64,000 nucleotides of DNA from Paenibacillus peoriae KCTC 3763 (lineage in GTDB: Bacteria > Bacillota > Bacilli > Paenibacillales > Paenibacillaceae). How positions within the stretch are numbered: the first letter of the stretch is position 1; each line of letters starts with the position of its first letter. The stretch lies in NCBI RefSeq assembly GCF_000236805.1, contig NZ_AGFX01000021.1, forward strand, positions 1-64,000, given 5' to 3'. This document shows, one piece after another, positions 54,218-63,050 of the stretch. A model generated the notes under the pieces. The model made no database searches and had not been told where the DNA came from. It worked only from the letters and a program-made list of their open reading frames with translations. The translations under genes were made by a program, and so were the position numbers.

Positions 54218-54488
54218 GGTGATTCCCCATTTCTGTGCTATTCTGCGAAAGGATGTATCCCTTTATTTTAACAGGGAAGGGATGCACGAAAAAGGGAATT
54301 TATTCATCTTTGTAATACTTTCACCATGTTCACGACTCCCAAAATCAAGGATTATAGATATATAAGTTGTCATATCCAATGGGTATGCAGCGCTTCAAGT
54401 GCTCAAGGTATGGCCTTTTGTGCTGTGGGGAAAGGAAATAACAGAGCAGCTTCAAGAAATACTGTAAATGATTTAGGGAGGTAATAGC

Positions 54489-55307
54489 ATGACCGATATA
54501 AAGCATAAGCACGATTTAATCAAGCCGGACATGCGCGCAACGATTTTGCGTGAGCTGCGAGCCTTGGAGCAGGAGGAGCAGGTGCGTATTGTATATGCCT
54601 GTGAATCAGGCAGTCGGGCCTGGGGATTTCCTTCACAGGACAGTGACTATGATGTGCGTTTTATCTATGTAAGGCCAATGGAATGGTATTTGTCCATTTT
54701 TGACAAGCGCGATGTGATTGAGCGACCGATCAGCGATTTGCTGGATATGAATGGCTGGGATTTGAAAAAGGCGCTCAATTTGTTTCGCAAGTCCAATCCA
54801 CCTTTGCTGGAATGGCTGCAATCTCCGATTCCCTATTTGGAACAATATTCAGTCGCTGAGCAGATTCGCGCTATATCGCCGTTAACCTTCTCGCCGAAGT
54901 CCTGTATGTATCACTATCTGAATATGGCCAAAGGGAATTACCGGGATTATTTGCAGGGAGAACAGGTGAAGATCAAGAAGTATTTTTATGTGCTGCGCCC
55001 GCTGCTGGCCTGCGGCTGGATTGAACGGAATCATAGCATGCCCCCGATGGAATTTAAAACGCTGCTGGAGGAATTAGTTCCATCAGATACAGAGCTTTAT
55101 CAAGTCATCGAACATTTGCTGGAACGTAAAAAAGCGGGCGAGGAGCTCGATATTGAGCCACAGCTTTCGGTGGTAAATGATTTTATACGACAGCAAATTG
55201 CTTATTTTGAAAAGACGGCGCCTTTGCTACAGTATATGGAGGGTGGACGTGATCAGCAGCTGGATGATTTGTTCCGCGCTGCGGTGAAGGAAGTATGGGA
55301 AGCATAG
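54489..55307 (+). CDS. Predicted nucleotidyltransferase (YcgL/COG3541 type)
   Basis: The 272-residue protein opens with a pol-beta-type nucleotidyltransferase motif, ESGSRAWGFPSQDSDYDVRF (about 37-56), where Gly-Ser and the Asp-x-Asp pair bind nucleotide and metal. The remainder is helical and matches the COG3541/YcgL pattern (KSNPPLLEWLQSPIPY). Its target is unknown; RNA ends, proteins or small molecules are all possible. ATTTAGGGAGG precedes ATG. The TatD gene follows 56 bp behind it, and the divergent WYL pair suggests stress- or damage-type regulation. Confidence 0.8.
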   Translation: MTDIKHKHDLIKPDMRATILRELRALEQEEQVRIVYACESGSRAWGFPSQDSDYDVRFIYVRPMEWYLSIFDKRDVIERPISDLLDMNGWDLKKALNLFRKSNPPLLEWLQSPIPYLEQYSVAEQIRAISPLTFSPKSCMYHYLNMAKGNYRDYLQGEQVKIKKYFYVLRPLLACGWIERNHSMPPMEFKTLLEELVPSDTELYQVIEHLLERKKAGEELDIEPQLSVVNDFIRQQIAYFEKTAPLLQYMEGGRDQQLDDLFRAAVKEVWEA

Positions 55308-55363
55308 GAATCGGAGCCGATTGATCCGAGATTGTAGCTTATAAAGGAGGGATTTAGAAAGGT

Positions 55364-56167
55364 ATGGGTACATCATTGATTGATATTGGTGTGAATTTGA
55401 TGCACCGATCGTTTCATGCGGATCGGGAACAGGTGGTAGAGAGAGCGGCAGCCGAAGGGATTACGCCGCTGATTATTACCGGGACAAGTGTCCGCAGCAG
55501 CCGAGACGCTTCTCAGTATGCGGCGCGTTATCCGGGCAAGCTGTACGCGACAGCTGGCGTGCATCCTCATGATGCTAAAAACTGCAGCGCAGATACGATT
55601 CAGCAGCTCCGCCAGCTCGCGGGTCAGCCGCAGGTCGTATCTATAGGGGAATGTGGACTGGACTATAACCGTGATTTTTCTCCGCGTGATGTGCAGCGCC
55701 GATGGCTTGGGGAGCAAATCCAACTGGCGGGTGAGCTGAATATGCCGTTATTTCTGCATGAACGGGATGCGCATGAGGACTTTGTTGCTATGCTGCGGGA
55801 GCATCAGGATGTGGTGGATAAGGCAGTGGTGCATTGCTTTACCGGAACTGCACGGGAATTGCATACGTATATAGAAATGGATCTGTATATTGGTATTACA
55901 GGCTGGATCTGTGACGAACGGCGCGGCAAGCATCTGCGTGAACTGGTCAGGGATATTCCTTTGGACCGTTTGATGATTGAAACGGATGCTCCATTCCTGA
56001 CCCCGCGTAATTTGCCCGTGAAGCCAAAAGATGGCCGTAATGAGCCGATTTATCTCGGTCACATTGCCGCTACGATTGCCGAATGTACAGGGCGAAGCGT
56101 CATGGAAATTAAAATTGCGACGACCGAAAACGCCAAACGTTTTTTCGGATTAACTATTGCGGAATAA
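55364..56167 (+). CDS. tatD: TatD-family metal-dependent hydrolase / DNase
   Basis: The 267-residue amidohydrolase-fold protein shows the metal ligands in order: DIGVNLM (HxH replaced by VNLMH-like region), GECGLDYNRDFSP (about 87-99), HERDAHED (about 123-130), HCFTGTARE (about 150-158) and ETDAPFLTPRN (about 207-217). TatD proteins are 3'-5' exonucleases on DNA and possibly RNA, or tRNA-editing enzymes. It sits right after the nucleotidyltransferase gene, with AAAGGAGG before ATG. Confidence 0.87.
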   Translation: MGTSLIDIGVNLMHRSFHADREQVVERAAAEGITPLIITGTSVRSSRDASQYAARYPGKLYATAGVHPHDAKNCSADTIQQLRQLAGQPQVVSIGECGLDYNRDFSPRDVQRRWLGEQIQLAGELNMPLFLHERDAHEDFVAMLREHQDVVDKAVVHCFTGTARELHTYIEMDLYIGITGWICDERRGKHLRELVRDIPLDRLMIETDAPFLTPRNLPVKPKDGRNEPIYLGHIAATIAECTGRSVMEIKIATTENAKRFFGLTIAE

Positions 56168-56213
56168 GGCTGCAATGTAGTACGCATGATTTATGCAATC
56201 GGGGTGATGACAG

Positions 56214-56717
56214 ATGGAGCTGTTTTTCAGAGACAACTTTTTTAGCACAGGACTGACCGAGATTATGGATGGCAATGGCGAAGTGGCGGGAAGTGTGGAT
56301 TTGAAAAGCGCCTTTGGTTCATCCGTAGATGTATATGACGCTGGCGGAAGGCTGGCGTTTGGCGGCAAATTTCGTTTTTTTGTTGGAAAGTGGGAAGTGA
56401 GCGATGCTGCCGGGCAATTAGTCGGTGTGCTGCGAACCCGAATGAGCTTGATGTCCAAAAGGTATGAATACGATGCTGGACCACGAGGTGTCTATGAGAT
56501 TACATCACCTGCATTCTCCAAGGAATACATCATTCAGGGGGATGACGGGAAGACCGTGGCGGTATTCAATCAGACCAGTCGCTGGTTCCAGTCCGGGGCA
56601 TTTCATTTGGAAAATGACTCCCTGTTACTGGATAGCTATGAACTGATTGTGGTTATCATGGGCATACATGCGATTCAGAACAGGAATTCCTCAGCCGGAA
56701 GCCAATCTTCCGTGTAG
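56214..56717 (+). CDS. LURP-one-related (YxjI-like) protein
   Basis: The 167-residue protein has the tubby-like beta-barrel pattern of the LURP-one/YxjI family: FRDNFFSTGLTEIMDGNGEV at the start, KFRFFVGKWEVSDAAGQLVG (about 58-77) and a hydrophobic last helix DSYELIVVIMGIHAIQ (about 142-157). The family is thought to act at membranes as scaffolds; its function in bacteria is unknown. It follows tatD by 46 bp on the same strand and may be the last gene of that unit. Confidence 0.75.
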   Translation: MELFFRDNFFSTGLTEIMDGNGEVAGSVDLKSAFGSSVDVYDAGGRLAFGGKFRFFVGKWEVSDAAGQLVGVLRTRMSLMSKRYEYDAGPRGVYEITSPAFSKEYIIQGDDGKTVAVFNQTSRWFQSGAFHLENDSLLLDSYELIVVIMGIHAIQNRNSSAGSQSSV

Positions 56718-56789
56718 ATCGTTATTGAATTATAAATAGGATTGTCAAAGCCATAGATGTGGTGTACATTAAAGTGAATTAAAAAGCAT

Positions 56790-56886
56790 TGTCGGGAGCT
56801 TGAGAAAGTCAGGCTGAGAGGGTGGTCCTTGCCACCGACCGTGAAATCTGATCTGGGTAATGCCAGCGTAGAGAAACCTGGAGCAC
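56790..56886 (+). ncRNA. TPP riboswitch (THI element)
   Basis: The conserved parts are in order: GGGAGCTTGAG, GGCTGAGAGGGTGG with its complement CCACCGACC, then CTGATCTGGGTAATGCCAGCG, closing with CCTGGAGC. The CTGAGA and TAATGCCAGCG cores bind the pyrimidine and pyrophosphate of TPP. It lies about 310 bp upstream of ykoE and would shut the operon off when thiamine is plentiful. Confidence 0.95.
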
Positions 56887-57109
56887 TATACAAGAAACAG
56901 GAATACCACTTGTTTTGCGGTTTGTCGATGGATTTATATCATATAACAAGCTAAGGAGCTGCGGGTCTGTAAAATACTGCGGACGACCATGGAGCATTTT
57001 GTTTTGCCCATGACTTTGGCTGATTTCAGTAGAATAGATTAAGCTACGGTTATATGAGATATATCGACAAATGATGATTTGTATAGTGATCACCTTATTA
57101 CTGCGCATA

Positions 57110-57153
57110 AAGCTTGCCTGGAGATTCAGCTCCGGACAGGCTTTTTTTTATTG
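57110..57153 (+). terminator. Terminator between the TPP riboswitch and ykoE
   Basis: GCCTG pairs with CAGGC and GGAG with CTCC inside, followed by seven Ts. It lies 43 bp before ykoE and about 220 bp after the aptamer; it is the probable expression-platform terminator. Confidence 0.75.
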
Positions 57154-57195
57154 GCCAAGAGGCCTATTTTAAGGAAAAAGGGGAGCATATCATCA

Positions 57196-57792
57196 ATGAA
57201 TACGAATGTAAGAGCGTCCAAAGGGTTGAAGCTGACAGATATTTTGGTCACGATTGTGATATCCGTTGTGTTCGGGCTGGTTTATAAAATATGGGGGCCT
57301 GCCTATGACTTGATGAAGCCATTCGGTCTGCACGCCGAACAACTGATGTATGGCATGTGGTTTATGGCAGGCACGTTCGCTTATCTCATCATTCGCAAGC
57401 CGGGGGTTGCGATTTTGGCAGAGGTGGCTGCGGCCACGGTCAGTGCTTTTCTGGGCAGCGAATGGGGAATGTCCACCTTGTACTATGGTCTGCTGCAAGG
57501 CTTGGGAGCGGAGCTGTTCTTTGCGATTTTTCTGTACCGGAACGCCAACCTGTGGGTCACATCACTGGCTGCTGTTGGAGCGGCTGTCGCCTCTCTGATT
57601 TTGGACTTCAGCTACGGGTATATTGATCAGCTTTCGACCTGGAACTACGTTTTGTATATTGGATTTCGTATGATTGGCAGTATCGTTATTGCTGGAGTGT
57701 TCGCATTCTATCTGGCCAAGGCGCTGGAAGTAACCGGGGTTACACGAACCTTGAGACCTGCAACGCAGCAAGATTACAAGGGGCTGGATTAA
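57196..57792 (+). CDS. ykoE: ECF transporter S component, thiamine/HMP type (YkoE)
   Basis: The 198-residue membrane protein has about six helices and is the substrate-binding subunit of an energy-coupling-factor importer. The YkoE pattern is seen in FGLVYKIWGPAYDLMKPFGL (about 23-42) and AFLGSEWGMSTLYYGLLQGL (about 85-104). Start ATG 57196 is preferred to 57079 because AAGGGGAGC precedes it and the longer frame overlaps the terminator hairpin. The TPP riboswitch and the YkoD/YkoC genes downstream support thiamine or hydroxymethylpyrimidine uptake. Confidence 0.9.
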   Translation: MNTNVRASKGLKLTDILVTIVISVVFGLVYKIWGPAYDLMKPFGLHAEQLMYGMWFMAGTFAYLIIRKPGVAILAEVAAATVSAFLGSEWGMSTLYYGLLQGLGAELFFAIFLYRNANLWVTSLAAVGAAVASLILDFSYGYIDQLSTWNYVLYIGFRMIGSIVIAGVFAFYLAKALEVTGVTRTLRPATQQDYKGLD

Positions 57793-59276
57793 TGAGCCGG
57801 GCAGTCGAGGATGTGGTGGCATCGATCACTCATCTTCGTTTGAAATTTCCCGGTGAGCAGGAACTGCTTTTTCATAATATGTCTTTATCCGTCCGTAAAG
57901 GGGAAAGGCTGCTGCTGCTTGGGCCAAGCGGCTGCGGCAAATCAACGCTGCTTCAGGTGCTGAGCGGTCTGATCCCGCGTACGATAGAAGTACCTATGAA
58001 ATGCGATGGTGCCGTAATCCCGGCTTTTTCCGGTATCGTATTTCAAGACCCGGATACACAGTTTTGTATGTCTTATGCAGATGAGGAACTGGCTTTTGTA
58101 CTGGAAAATAATCAGGTTCCGCGGGAGCAAATGCCGTCTCGTATTCGCAAGCTGCTGATGGAGGTCGGACTTTCGACGGATGATGTGCACATGCCTATTG
58201 GCAGCATGTCACAGGGGATGAAGCAGCGTCTGGCCATTGCGTCTGTGCTGGCGATGGAGCCGGAGGTGCTTTTTCTGGATGAACCCACGGCTCTGCTGGA
58301 CGAAGAGGGCACCGCACAGGTGTGGAATACGATTCGCCGCATTTCAGAAGGCCAGACGCTGGTGATCGTAGAGCATAAGATAAATGAAATTGTCCACGAT
58401 GTGGATCGGATTGTAGTGCTTTCAGCGCAAGGGGAAATCATCGCAGACGGAACCCCGGAAGAAGTGTTTCATATGCATCGGCAGGCCTTGTCCGAGTATG
58501 GTGTATGGTATCCGGGGGTATGGGATGAAGCGTCTTCGCCGCGTTGGAATGAACAAGAGATGCAGGAGCATGGCACCGATAGTGTCGATAGACTGTCCGT
58601 CTTGGCAGATGAAGCAGCTTTGCTGGAACTGGAACGTTTCTGCGGTCTTCGTGGATCAAGTCCGGCTATTCAGGTGAAGCAGGCACGGGTGAAGCCGGGG
58701 GACTGGATTGGCGTAGTCGGTGAAAACGGGGCGGGTAAAAGCTCGCTGCTGCTTTCCATGATGCGTTTGCTTCACACCCAGGGAAGTTATCGTGTGAACG
58801 GAGTAGAGGCAGGCGGTACGGAAGAGCTGGCAGAGCGTATTGCGTTTGTGTTCCAAAACCCTGAGTTGCAATTCGTAGCGCATACTGTACGGAAGGAACT
58901 GGAGTATTCGTTACCCACGAACTTGTTTACAGCCGAACAACGCAGTGAACGCGTGAATCGAATGCTCGTACAGTTCGGACTGGAACGGCTGGATGAACGT
59001 CATCCGTATCAGCTTTCGCTCGGACAAAAGAGACGGCTGAGTATTGCCACGGCTATGATCCGTGAGCCAGCCGTGCTGTTGCTGGATGAACCGACCTTTG
59101 GACAGGATGCGCGCAATACCTTTGTTATCCTGGACATGCTGGAGGAGCTTAGAGCGGCAGGCACAGCCATAGTGATGGTCACACATGACCCGGAAATCGT
59201 TCGTCGGTACTGCACAGTTACATGGCGGGTGCAGAAGGGAGAGCTGCGGCATGAACCTGTCTTTTCCCCATCGTGA
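57792..59276 (+). CDS. ykoD: ECF transporter duplicated ATPase (YkoD)
   Basis: The 494-residue fusion has two ABC ATPase domains. The first has Walker A GPSGCGKST (about 39-47), signature GSMSQGMKQRL (about 137-147) and Walker B LFLDEPTA. The second has Walker A GENGAGKSS (about 310-318), signature LSLGQKRRL (about 410-418) and Walker B VLLLDEPTF. It powers the YkoE/YkoC importer. Its ATG overlaps the stop of ykoE and its end overlaps ykoC, so all three are translated together. Confidence 0.93.
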   Translation: MSRAVEDVVASITHLRLKFPGEQELLFHNMSLSVRKGERLLLLGPSGCGKSTLLQVLSGLIPRTIEVPMKCDGAVIPAFSGIVFQDPDTQFCMSYADEELAFVLENNQVPREQMPSRIRKLLMEVGLSTDDVHMPIGSMSQGMKQRLAIASVLAMEPEVLFLDEPTALLDEEGTAQVWNTIRRISEGQTLVIVEHKINEIVHDVDRIVVLSAQGEIIADGTPEEVFHMHRQALSEYGVWYPGVWDEASSPRWNEQEMQEHGTDSVDRLSVLADEAALLELERFCGLRGSSPAIQVKQARVKPGDWIGVVGENGAGKSSLLLSMMRLLHTQGSYRVNGVEAGGTEELAERIAFVFQNPELQFVAHTVRKELEYSLPTNLFTAEQRSERVNRMLVQFGLERLDERHPYQLSLGQKRRLSIATAMIREPAVLLLDEPTFGQDARNTFVILDMLEELRAAGTAIVMVTHDPEIVRRYCTVTWRVQKGELRHEPVFSPS

Positions 59277-60042
59277 AACATGGCTGCATCGTGTGAATCC
59301 GGGGCTAAAGCTTGTGATGTTTTTCTTGCTGTTCGTGGTCGTTATTGTCATACATAATCCGAACGTTATGTTAAATGTAGCGTGTGCTATGCTGCTGCTG
59401 CTCGTCTGGTCGGGGCACCCATGGAAGCGACTGCTGCTGTATGGTTCTCCTTTTATACTGGTGTTTATTTCGACCTCAACAGGCATGATGCTGTTTGGTA
59501 AAGGAGTCACGACCTGGTGGACATGGGGCCTGATCCATATTACGCAGGAGAGCTTTTATCGGGGCATGCATCTGGGCTTTCGTGCGCTGAGTATGGCAGC
59601 AGTAGGGCTGCTATTCGGTTTGACGACTCGTCCGGTGAATCTTTTTTATTCGCTGATGCAGCAATGGAGACTTCCTCCGAAGTATGCGTACAGCTTTTTG
59701 GCAGCCATGCGGCTGATGCCGATTATGCTGGAGGAATTCCAGACATTGAGGCATGCCCATCGTATTCGAGGCTCACAGCAGCATGTGTCCAAATGGAATA
59801 TGTATGCCACGCTTCGCAGATATGCGATTCCGCTGCTCGCTCAAAGCATCCGGCGCGCACAGCGAATCGCTATCGCGATGGAGGCCAAGGGCTTTGTGAA
59901 CGAAACCAGACGCACGTATTATTATGTGATCCGTTATTCGGCTGTAGATATTGTGTTTATTTGTTATTTTGTGGTGATGCTTGTGCTCGCTTGGGAGTTA
60001 GGTATCCGCTTTCCTTATGTAGAAGTGTGGGATGTGCGCTAA
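59251..60042 (+). CDS. ykoC: ECF transporter T component (YkoC)
   Basis: The 263-residue transmembrane coupling subunit has about five helices and the two T-component coupling motifs, ARG-like AHRIRG (about 167-172) and RIAIAMEAKGF (about 207-217), which dock on the ATPases. The start at 59251 follows AAGGGAGAG and overlaps ykoD by 26 bp. It completes a group-II-like thiamine/HMP importer. A ykoF homologue is not present upstream. Confidence 0.9.
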   Translation: MNLSFPHRETWLHRVNPGLKLVMFFLLFVVVIVIHNPNVMLNVACAMLLLLVWSGHPWKRLLLYGSPFILVFISTSTGMMLFGKGVTTWWTWGLIHITQESFYRGMHLGFRALSMAAVGLLFGLTTRPVNLFYSLMQQWRLPPKYAYSFLAAMRLMPIMLEEFQTLRHAHRIRGSQQHVSKWNMYATLRRYAIPLLAQSIRRAQRIAIAMEAKGFVNETRRTYYYVIRYSAVDIVFICYFVVMLVLAWELGIRFPYVEVWDVR

Positions 60043-60181
60043 ACTACTGCCAAAAGGCTATGCCCGATTTCTGCTCTGTGTTATATTAATGCAATGGGAA
60101 TTGACGGCTCGTACAGACCTGACTGGGCTGGCGAGCTTATTACATTTTCCCTGAGAAAAGGAACATCAGGAGGCCGGTTTC

Positions 60182-60907
60182 ATGATTACGCTGCATCAGG
60201 TAAGCAAGCATTATACCACCTCAAGCGGCCAATTTCATGCGGTTCAATCCGTGTCCCTTCAAGTGGAGGAAGGGGAAATTCACGGTATCATAGGTGCCAG
60301 CGGTGCCGGTAAGTCCACGTTGCTCCGGCTGATGAACGTATTGGAACGGACGGATGAGGGGAACGTGATTGTGAATGGGGAAGAACTGACTCGCATGCCG
60401 GAAAAACGTCTCCGTGAATCGAGGCGATCTATCGGGATGATTTTTCAGCATTATCATCTCGTTCACAATCGGACGGTTAGTGGAAATGTGGCCATGCCGC
60501 TGGAGCTGGCGGGCGTCCCGAAAAAAGAGCGAGCGGAACGTGTGCGTGAATGCCTGCAATTCGTTGGTTTAGCTGATAAGGCAGAGCAGTATCCAGCACA
60601 ACTGAGTGGAGGTCAAAAGCAACGTGTGGCGATTGCCAGAGCACTGGCGAATCGACCTGCGGTGCTGCTTTGTGATGAGCCGACCTCGGCGCTTGATCCG
60701 CAGACGACTGCGGGTATCCTTGGCGTGCTGCGGGAGATTAACCGCGAGCTGGGGGTTACTATTGTGATCGTCACGCACGATATGGACGTGGTACGCAGCA
60801 TTTGTACCCGTGTATCAGAGATGCGGGACGGGCATTTGCTTTCAACGCAGCGGGTGGCTGACCCTGCAGGCGGCTCAACCGTGAAAGCAGGTGAAGCTGA
60901 TGAATGA
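60182..60907 (+). CDS. metN: ABC transporter ATPase, MetN-type but without NIL domain
   Basis: The 241-residue ATPase has Walker A GASGAGKST (about 38-46), the MetN-like FQHYHLVHNRTV, signature LSGGQKQR (about 141-148) and Walker B LLCDEPTSALD (about 163-173). Typical MetN proteins run to about 340 residues with a C-terminal NIL/ACT-like domain that binds methionine and blocks transport. Here the protein ends shortly after the ATPase domain, overlapping the permease start by eight bases. Either feedback control has been lost or the substrate is not methionine. AGGAGG precedes ATG. Confidence 0.85.
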   Translation: MITLHQVSKHYTTSSGQFHAVQSVSLQVEEGEIHGIIGASGAGKSTLLRLMNVLERTDEGNVIVNGEELTRMPEKRLRESRRSIGMIFQHYHLVHNRTVSGNVAMPLELAGVPKKERAERVRECLQFVGLADKAEQYPAQLSGGQKQRVAIARALANRPAVLLCDEPTSALDPQTTAGILGVLREINRELGVTIVIVTHDMDVVRSICTRVSEMRDGHLLSTQRVADPAGGSTVKAGEADE

Positions 60908-61571
60908 CATGCTGAGCATCATTGCACAGTATCAGTCAGAGATATGGAAAGCCATCGGAGAGACGTTTATCATGGTGGGGATTTCTATCGCAGCGGCTGT
61001 TCTGCTGGGGCTTCCGGCAGGAACGATTTTATATTTGTGCGGCAAAGGGCAAAAATATGAAAATCGGCTGTTGTTCACCATACTGAACAGTCTGGTCAAT
61101 GTCATCCGCTCGTTCCCGTTTTTGCTGCTCGTCGTATTTATGATCCCATTTACACGTCTGGTTGTGGGGACGGCGCTGGGTACGATGGCCGCTACGGTTC
61201 CCTTGTCAGTGGTGGCCATCGCCTATTATTCAAGGCTGGTAGAGCAATCATTGCTGGAGGTGCCCAAGGGTGTGATTGAAGCCGCTACTTCAATGGGCGC
61301 GTCTACCCTTCAGCTAATTTTCAAGTTTTTATACGTGGAAGCCCGTTCCGGGCTTGTGCTGGGTTTGACCACATCGACCATCAGCTTCATCTCCTACTCC
61401 ACGGTGATGGGCATTGTGGGCGGCGGCGGGGTAGGCGATTTTGCCATCCGCTACGGTTACCAGCGGTTCGAAACAGGCTTGATGGCGTTCACCATCGTTG
61501 TCATGATTATTTTCGTACAAGCCATCCAGTTCACCGGAAGCACCATATCCCGCCGGATCGACAAGCGGTGA
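60900..61571 (+). CDS. metI: ABC transporter permease, MetI-type
   Basis: The 223-residue permease has five membrane helices and the EAA coupling loop PKGVIEAATSMGASTLQLIF (about 122-141) with MetI-type spacing. ATG 60900 overlaps the upstream ATPase stop. With the NLPA lipoprotein gene downstream it forms a MetNIQ-type importer. Between it and that lipoprotein gene is a 265-bp gap with a large palindrome. Confidence 0.9.
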   Translation: MNDMLSIIAQYQSEIWKAIGETFIMVGISIAAAVLLGLPAGTILYLCGKGQKYENRLLFTILNSLVNVIRSFPFLLLVVFMIPFTRLVVGTALGTMAATVPLSVVAIAYYSRLVEQSLLEVPKGVIEAATSMGASTLQLIFKFLYVEARSGLVLGLTTSTISFISYSTVMGIVGGGGVGDFAIRYGYQRFETGLMAFTIVVMIIFVQAIQFTGSTISRRIDKR

Positions 61572-61644
61572 TGATAGCTTTTACACTTGCACCACCCACT
61601 ATGGGAAATAAAAATGACTTTACAGCACCTCAAAAGCGTAGCGG

Positions 61645-61758
61645 GCAGAATTGTTCTGGAGAAGCGTAGCGTTCGCCTTTATCCCCGGATTTTTACCATG
61701 TAATGGTTTATAAAATGAAAAAAATCCGGGGGTAACAGCGATCGGAAGAACAATCTGC
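61645..61758. repeat. Large nested palindrome (REP-like element)
   Basis: Outer arms GCAGAATTGTTCT (61645-61657) and AGAACAATCTGC (61747-61758), one base different, enclose inner arms CCCCGGATTTTT (61683-61694) and AAAAATCCGGGG (61720-61731). Flanks have repeated AAGCGTAGCG and GCGAAGCGGCTG. It lies inside the metNIQ-type operon. It could be a mobile REP-type element, or an attenuating mRNA structure between permease and lipoprotein. Confidence 0.75.
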
Positions 61759-61836
61759 ACGCGAAGCGGCTGCGGCTCCCTCTGTAACTCACTTTTTATC
61801 TTCCCATCACAAACTTACTTGGAGGTTGCTCATCGA

Positions 61837-62694
61837 ATGAGTCGCAAAAACAATATGAAAACGAACCTGAAATTACTTACGTTATTGGCTGTCGTTATGC
61901 TGCTGGTTGCCGGATGCGGCGGTCAAAAGCAGGCAGCACAAGAAACACAATCTAAAGAAGCGACTTCCCAAAAAGAAGTGACCCTGAAAGTAGCAACACT
62001 GATCCCGCCGATGACGGATGTGCTGGATATCGTGAAACCGTTGCTCAAGCAGGACGGAGTCAATCTGGAAATTGTCGTGCTGTCGGACAATATCCAACCC
62101 AACAACGCCTTGGCAAGCCACGAAGTGGATGCCAACTTCTTCCAACACGCCCCTTACATGCAACAATATAATGAAAGCAATAAAGCCGATCTGGTAGCAG
62201 TGAAGCCGATTTACAACGCCATCTATGGCGCGTACTCCAAAAAATACAAGAATATTAAAGACCTGCCCGAAGGTGCAACCATTGCTATTGCCAATGACCC
62301 GGCTAATACCGGACGTTCTTTAGTTATGATGGAGCAAAACGGTCTGATCAAGCTTAAAGAAGGTGTAGGCTATAATGCTACACAGGCTGATATTATTGAG
62401 AACAAGAAAAAGTTTGTGTTTAAAGAAGTGGATCTGTTGATGCTGGCGCGGTCACTGGATGATGTGGACTTGGCTGCCATGTACCCTGCCTATGCCAAGC
62501 CGCTGGGTCTGACGCCGAAGAAGGACGCGCTGATTACAGAAAAGGATGATGGTCACTTCGCTATTAATCTGGTAGCACGCAAGGATAACGTGGATTCCGA
62601 TGCGATTCAAAAGCTGGCAAAACGTATGACCGGACCAGAGGTCCGCAAATTTTTTGAGGATAATTTCAAGGAAAGCGTTGTTCCTGCATTTTAA
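61837..62694 (+). CDS. metQ: NLPA/MetQ-family substrate-binding lipoprotein
   Basis: The 285-residue lipoprotein has a signal peptide with lipobox VAGC (Cys27 counting from the ATG at 61837). The NLPA domain includes NIQPNNALASHEVDANFFQH (about 88-107) and ATIAIANDPANTGRSL (about 147-162), the methionine-site region of MetQ. The start at 61837 is chosen because TTGGAGG lies about 11 bases before it. It binds methionine or a related small molecule for the metNI-type genes upstream. Confidence 0.9.
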   Translation: MSRKNNMKTNLKLLTLLAVVMLLVAGCGGQKQAAQETQSKEATSQKEVTLKVATLIPPMTDVLDIVKPLLKQDGVNLEIVVLSDNIQPNNALASHEVDANFFQHAPYMQQYNESNKADLVAVKPIYNAIYGAYSKKYKNIKDLPEGATIAIANDPANTGRSLVMMEQNGLIKLKEGVGYNATQADIIENKKKFVFKEVDLLMLARSLDDVDLAAMYPAYAKPLGLTPKKDALITEKDDGHFAINLVARKDNVDSDAIQKLAKRMTGPEVRKFFEDNFKESVVPAF

Positions 62695-62731
62695 AAAATA
62701 AGTATTGTGAAACATCGTTTATAGGGAAATG

Positions 62732-62797
62732 AGACCTGTATAAGGTAATGAAGTCTGTGCGAGCAGATGAAATTACTGGTGCAGGTCTTTTTCTTTT
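62732..62797 (+). terminator. Terminator after metQ
   Basis: AGACCTG (62732-62738) pairs with CAGGTCT (62782-62788), with GTAAT/ATTAC inside, followed by TTTTCTTTTC. Confidence 0.7.
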
Positions 62798-62936
62798 CTA
62801 ACCTTTATATGGATATTTTTTAGTGAAAACAGGGTATAAAGTCTTAGTTTTTAAGATTTCAGCGTACGATACTGCTATGAATTTTGGTCATTAAGGGTGA
62901 TGGAGTAATGCTTGTGAGCATATTAAAATAAATATA

Positions 62937-62987
62937 CGAACAAACATTCGTTTTCATTTTGATTTCGTTTTCGTTAACAATGTTTGT
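62937..62987 (+). promoter_or_regulatory. Inverted repeats upstream of the last gene pair; weak LexA-like site
   Basis: ACAAACATT (62940-62948) and AATGTTTGT (62979-62987) are perfect inverted copies. CGAACAAACATTCG (62937-62950) is two bases off the LexA (DinR) consensus. They frame an AT-rich region about 65-115 bp before the gene at 63051. Apart from this, the gap from 62798 shows no gene. Confidence 0.35.
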
Positions 62988-63050
62988 ATATAGGTAAAAG
63001 ATTCAGCTGACAACGGATCAAAAGTGGAAGTAAGAAGGAAGGAGAACGTT

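Noticed and set aside
60043-60181. SAM (S-box) riboswitch before the MetN-type gene
   Set aside because: The conserved S-box core elements are absent; only a weak GCTCG/CGAGC pairing is seen.
62937-62950. A firm LexA/SOS box
   Set aside because: Two mismatches to the consensus; listed only as weak.
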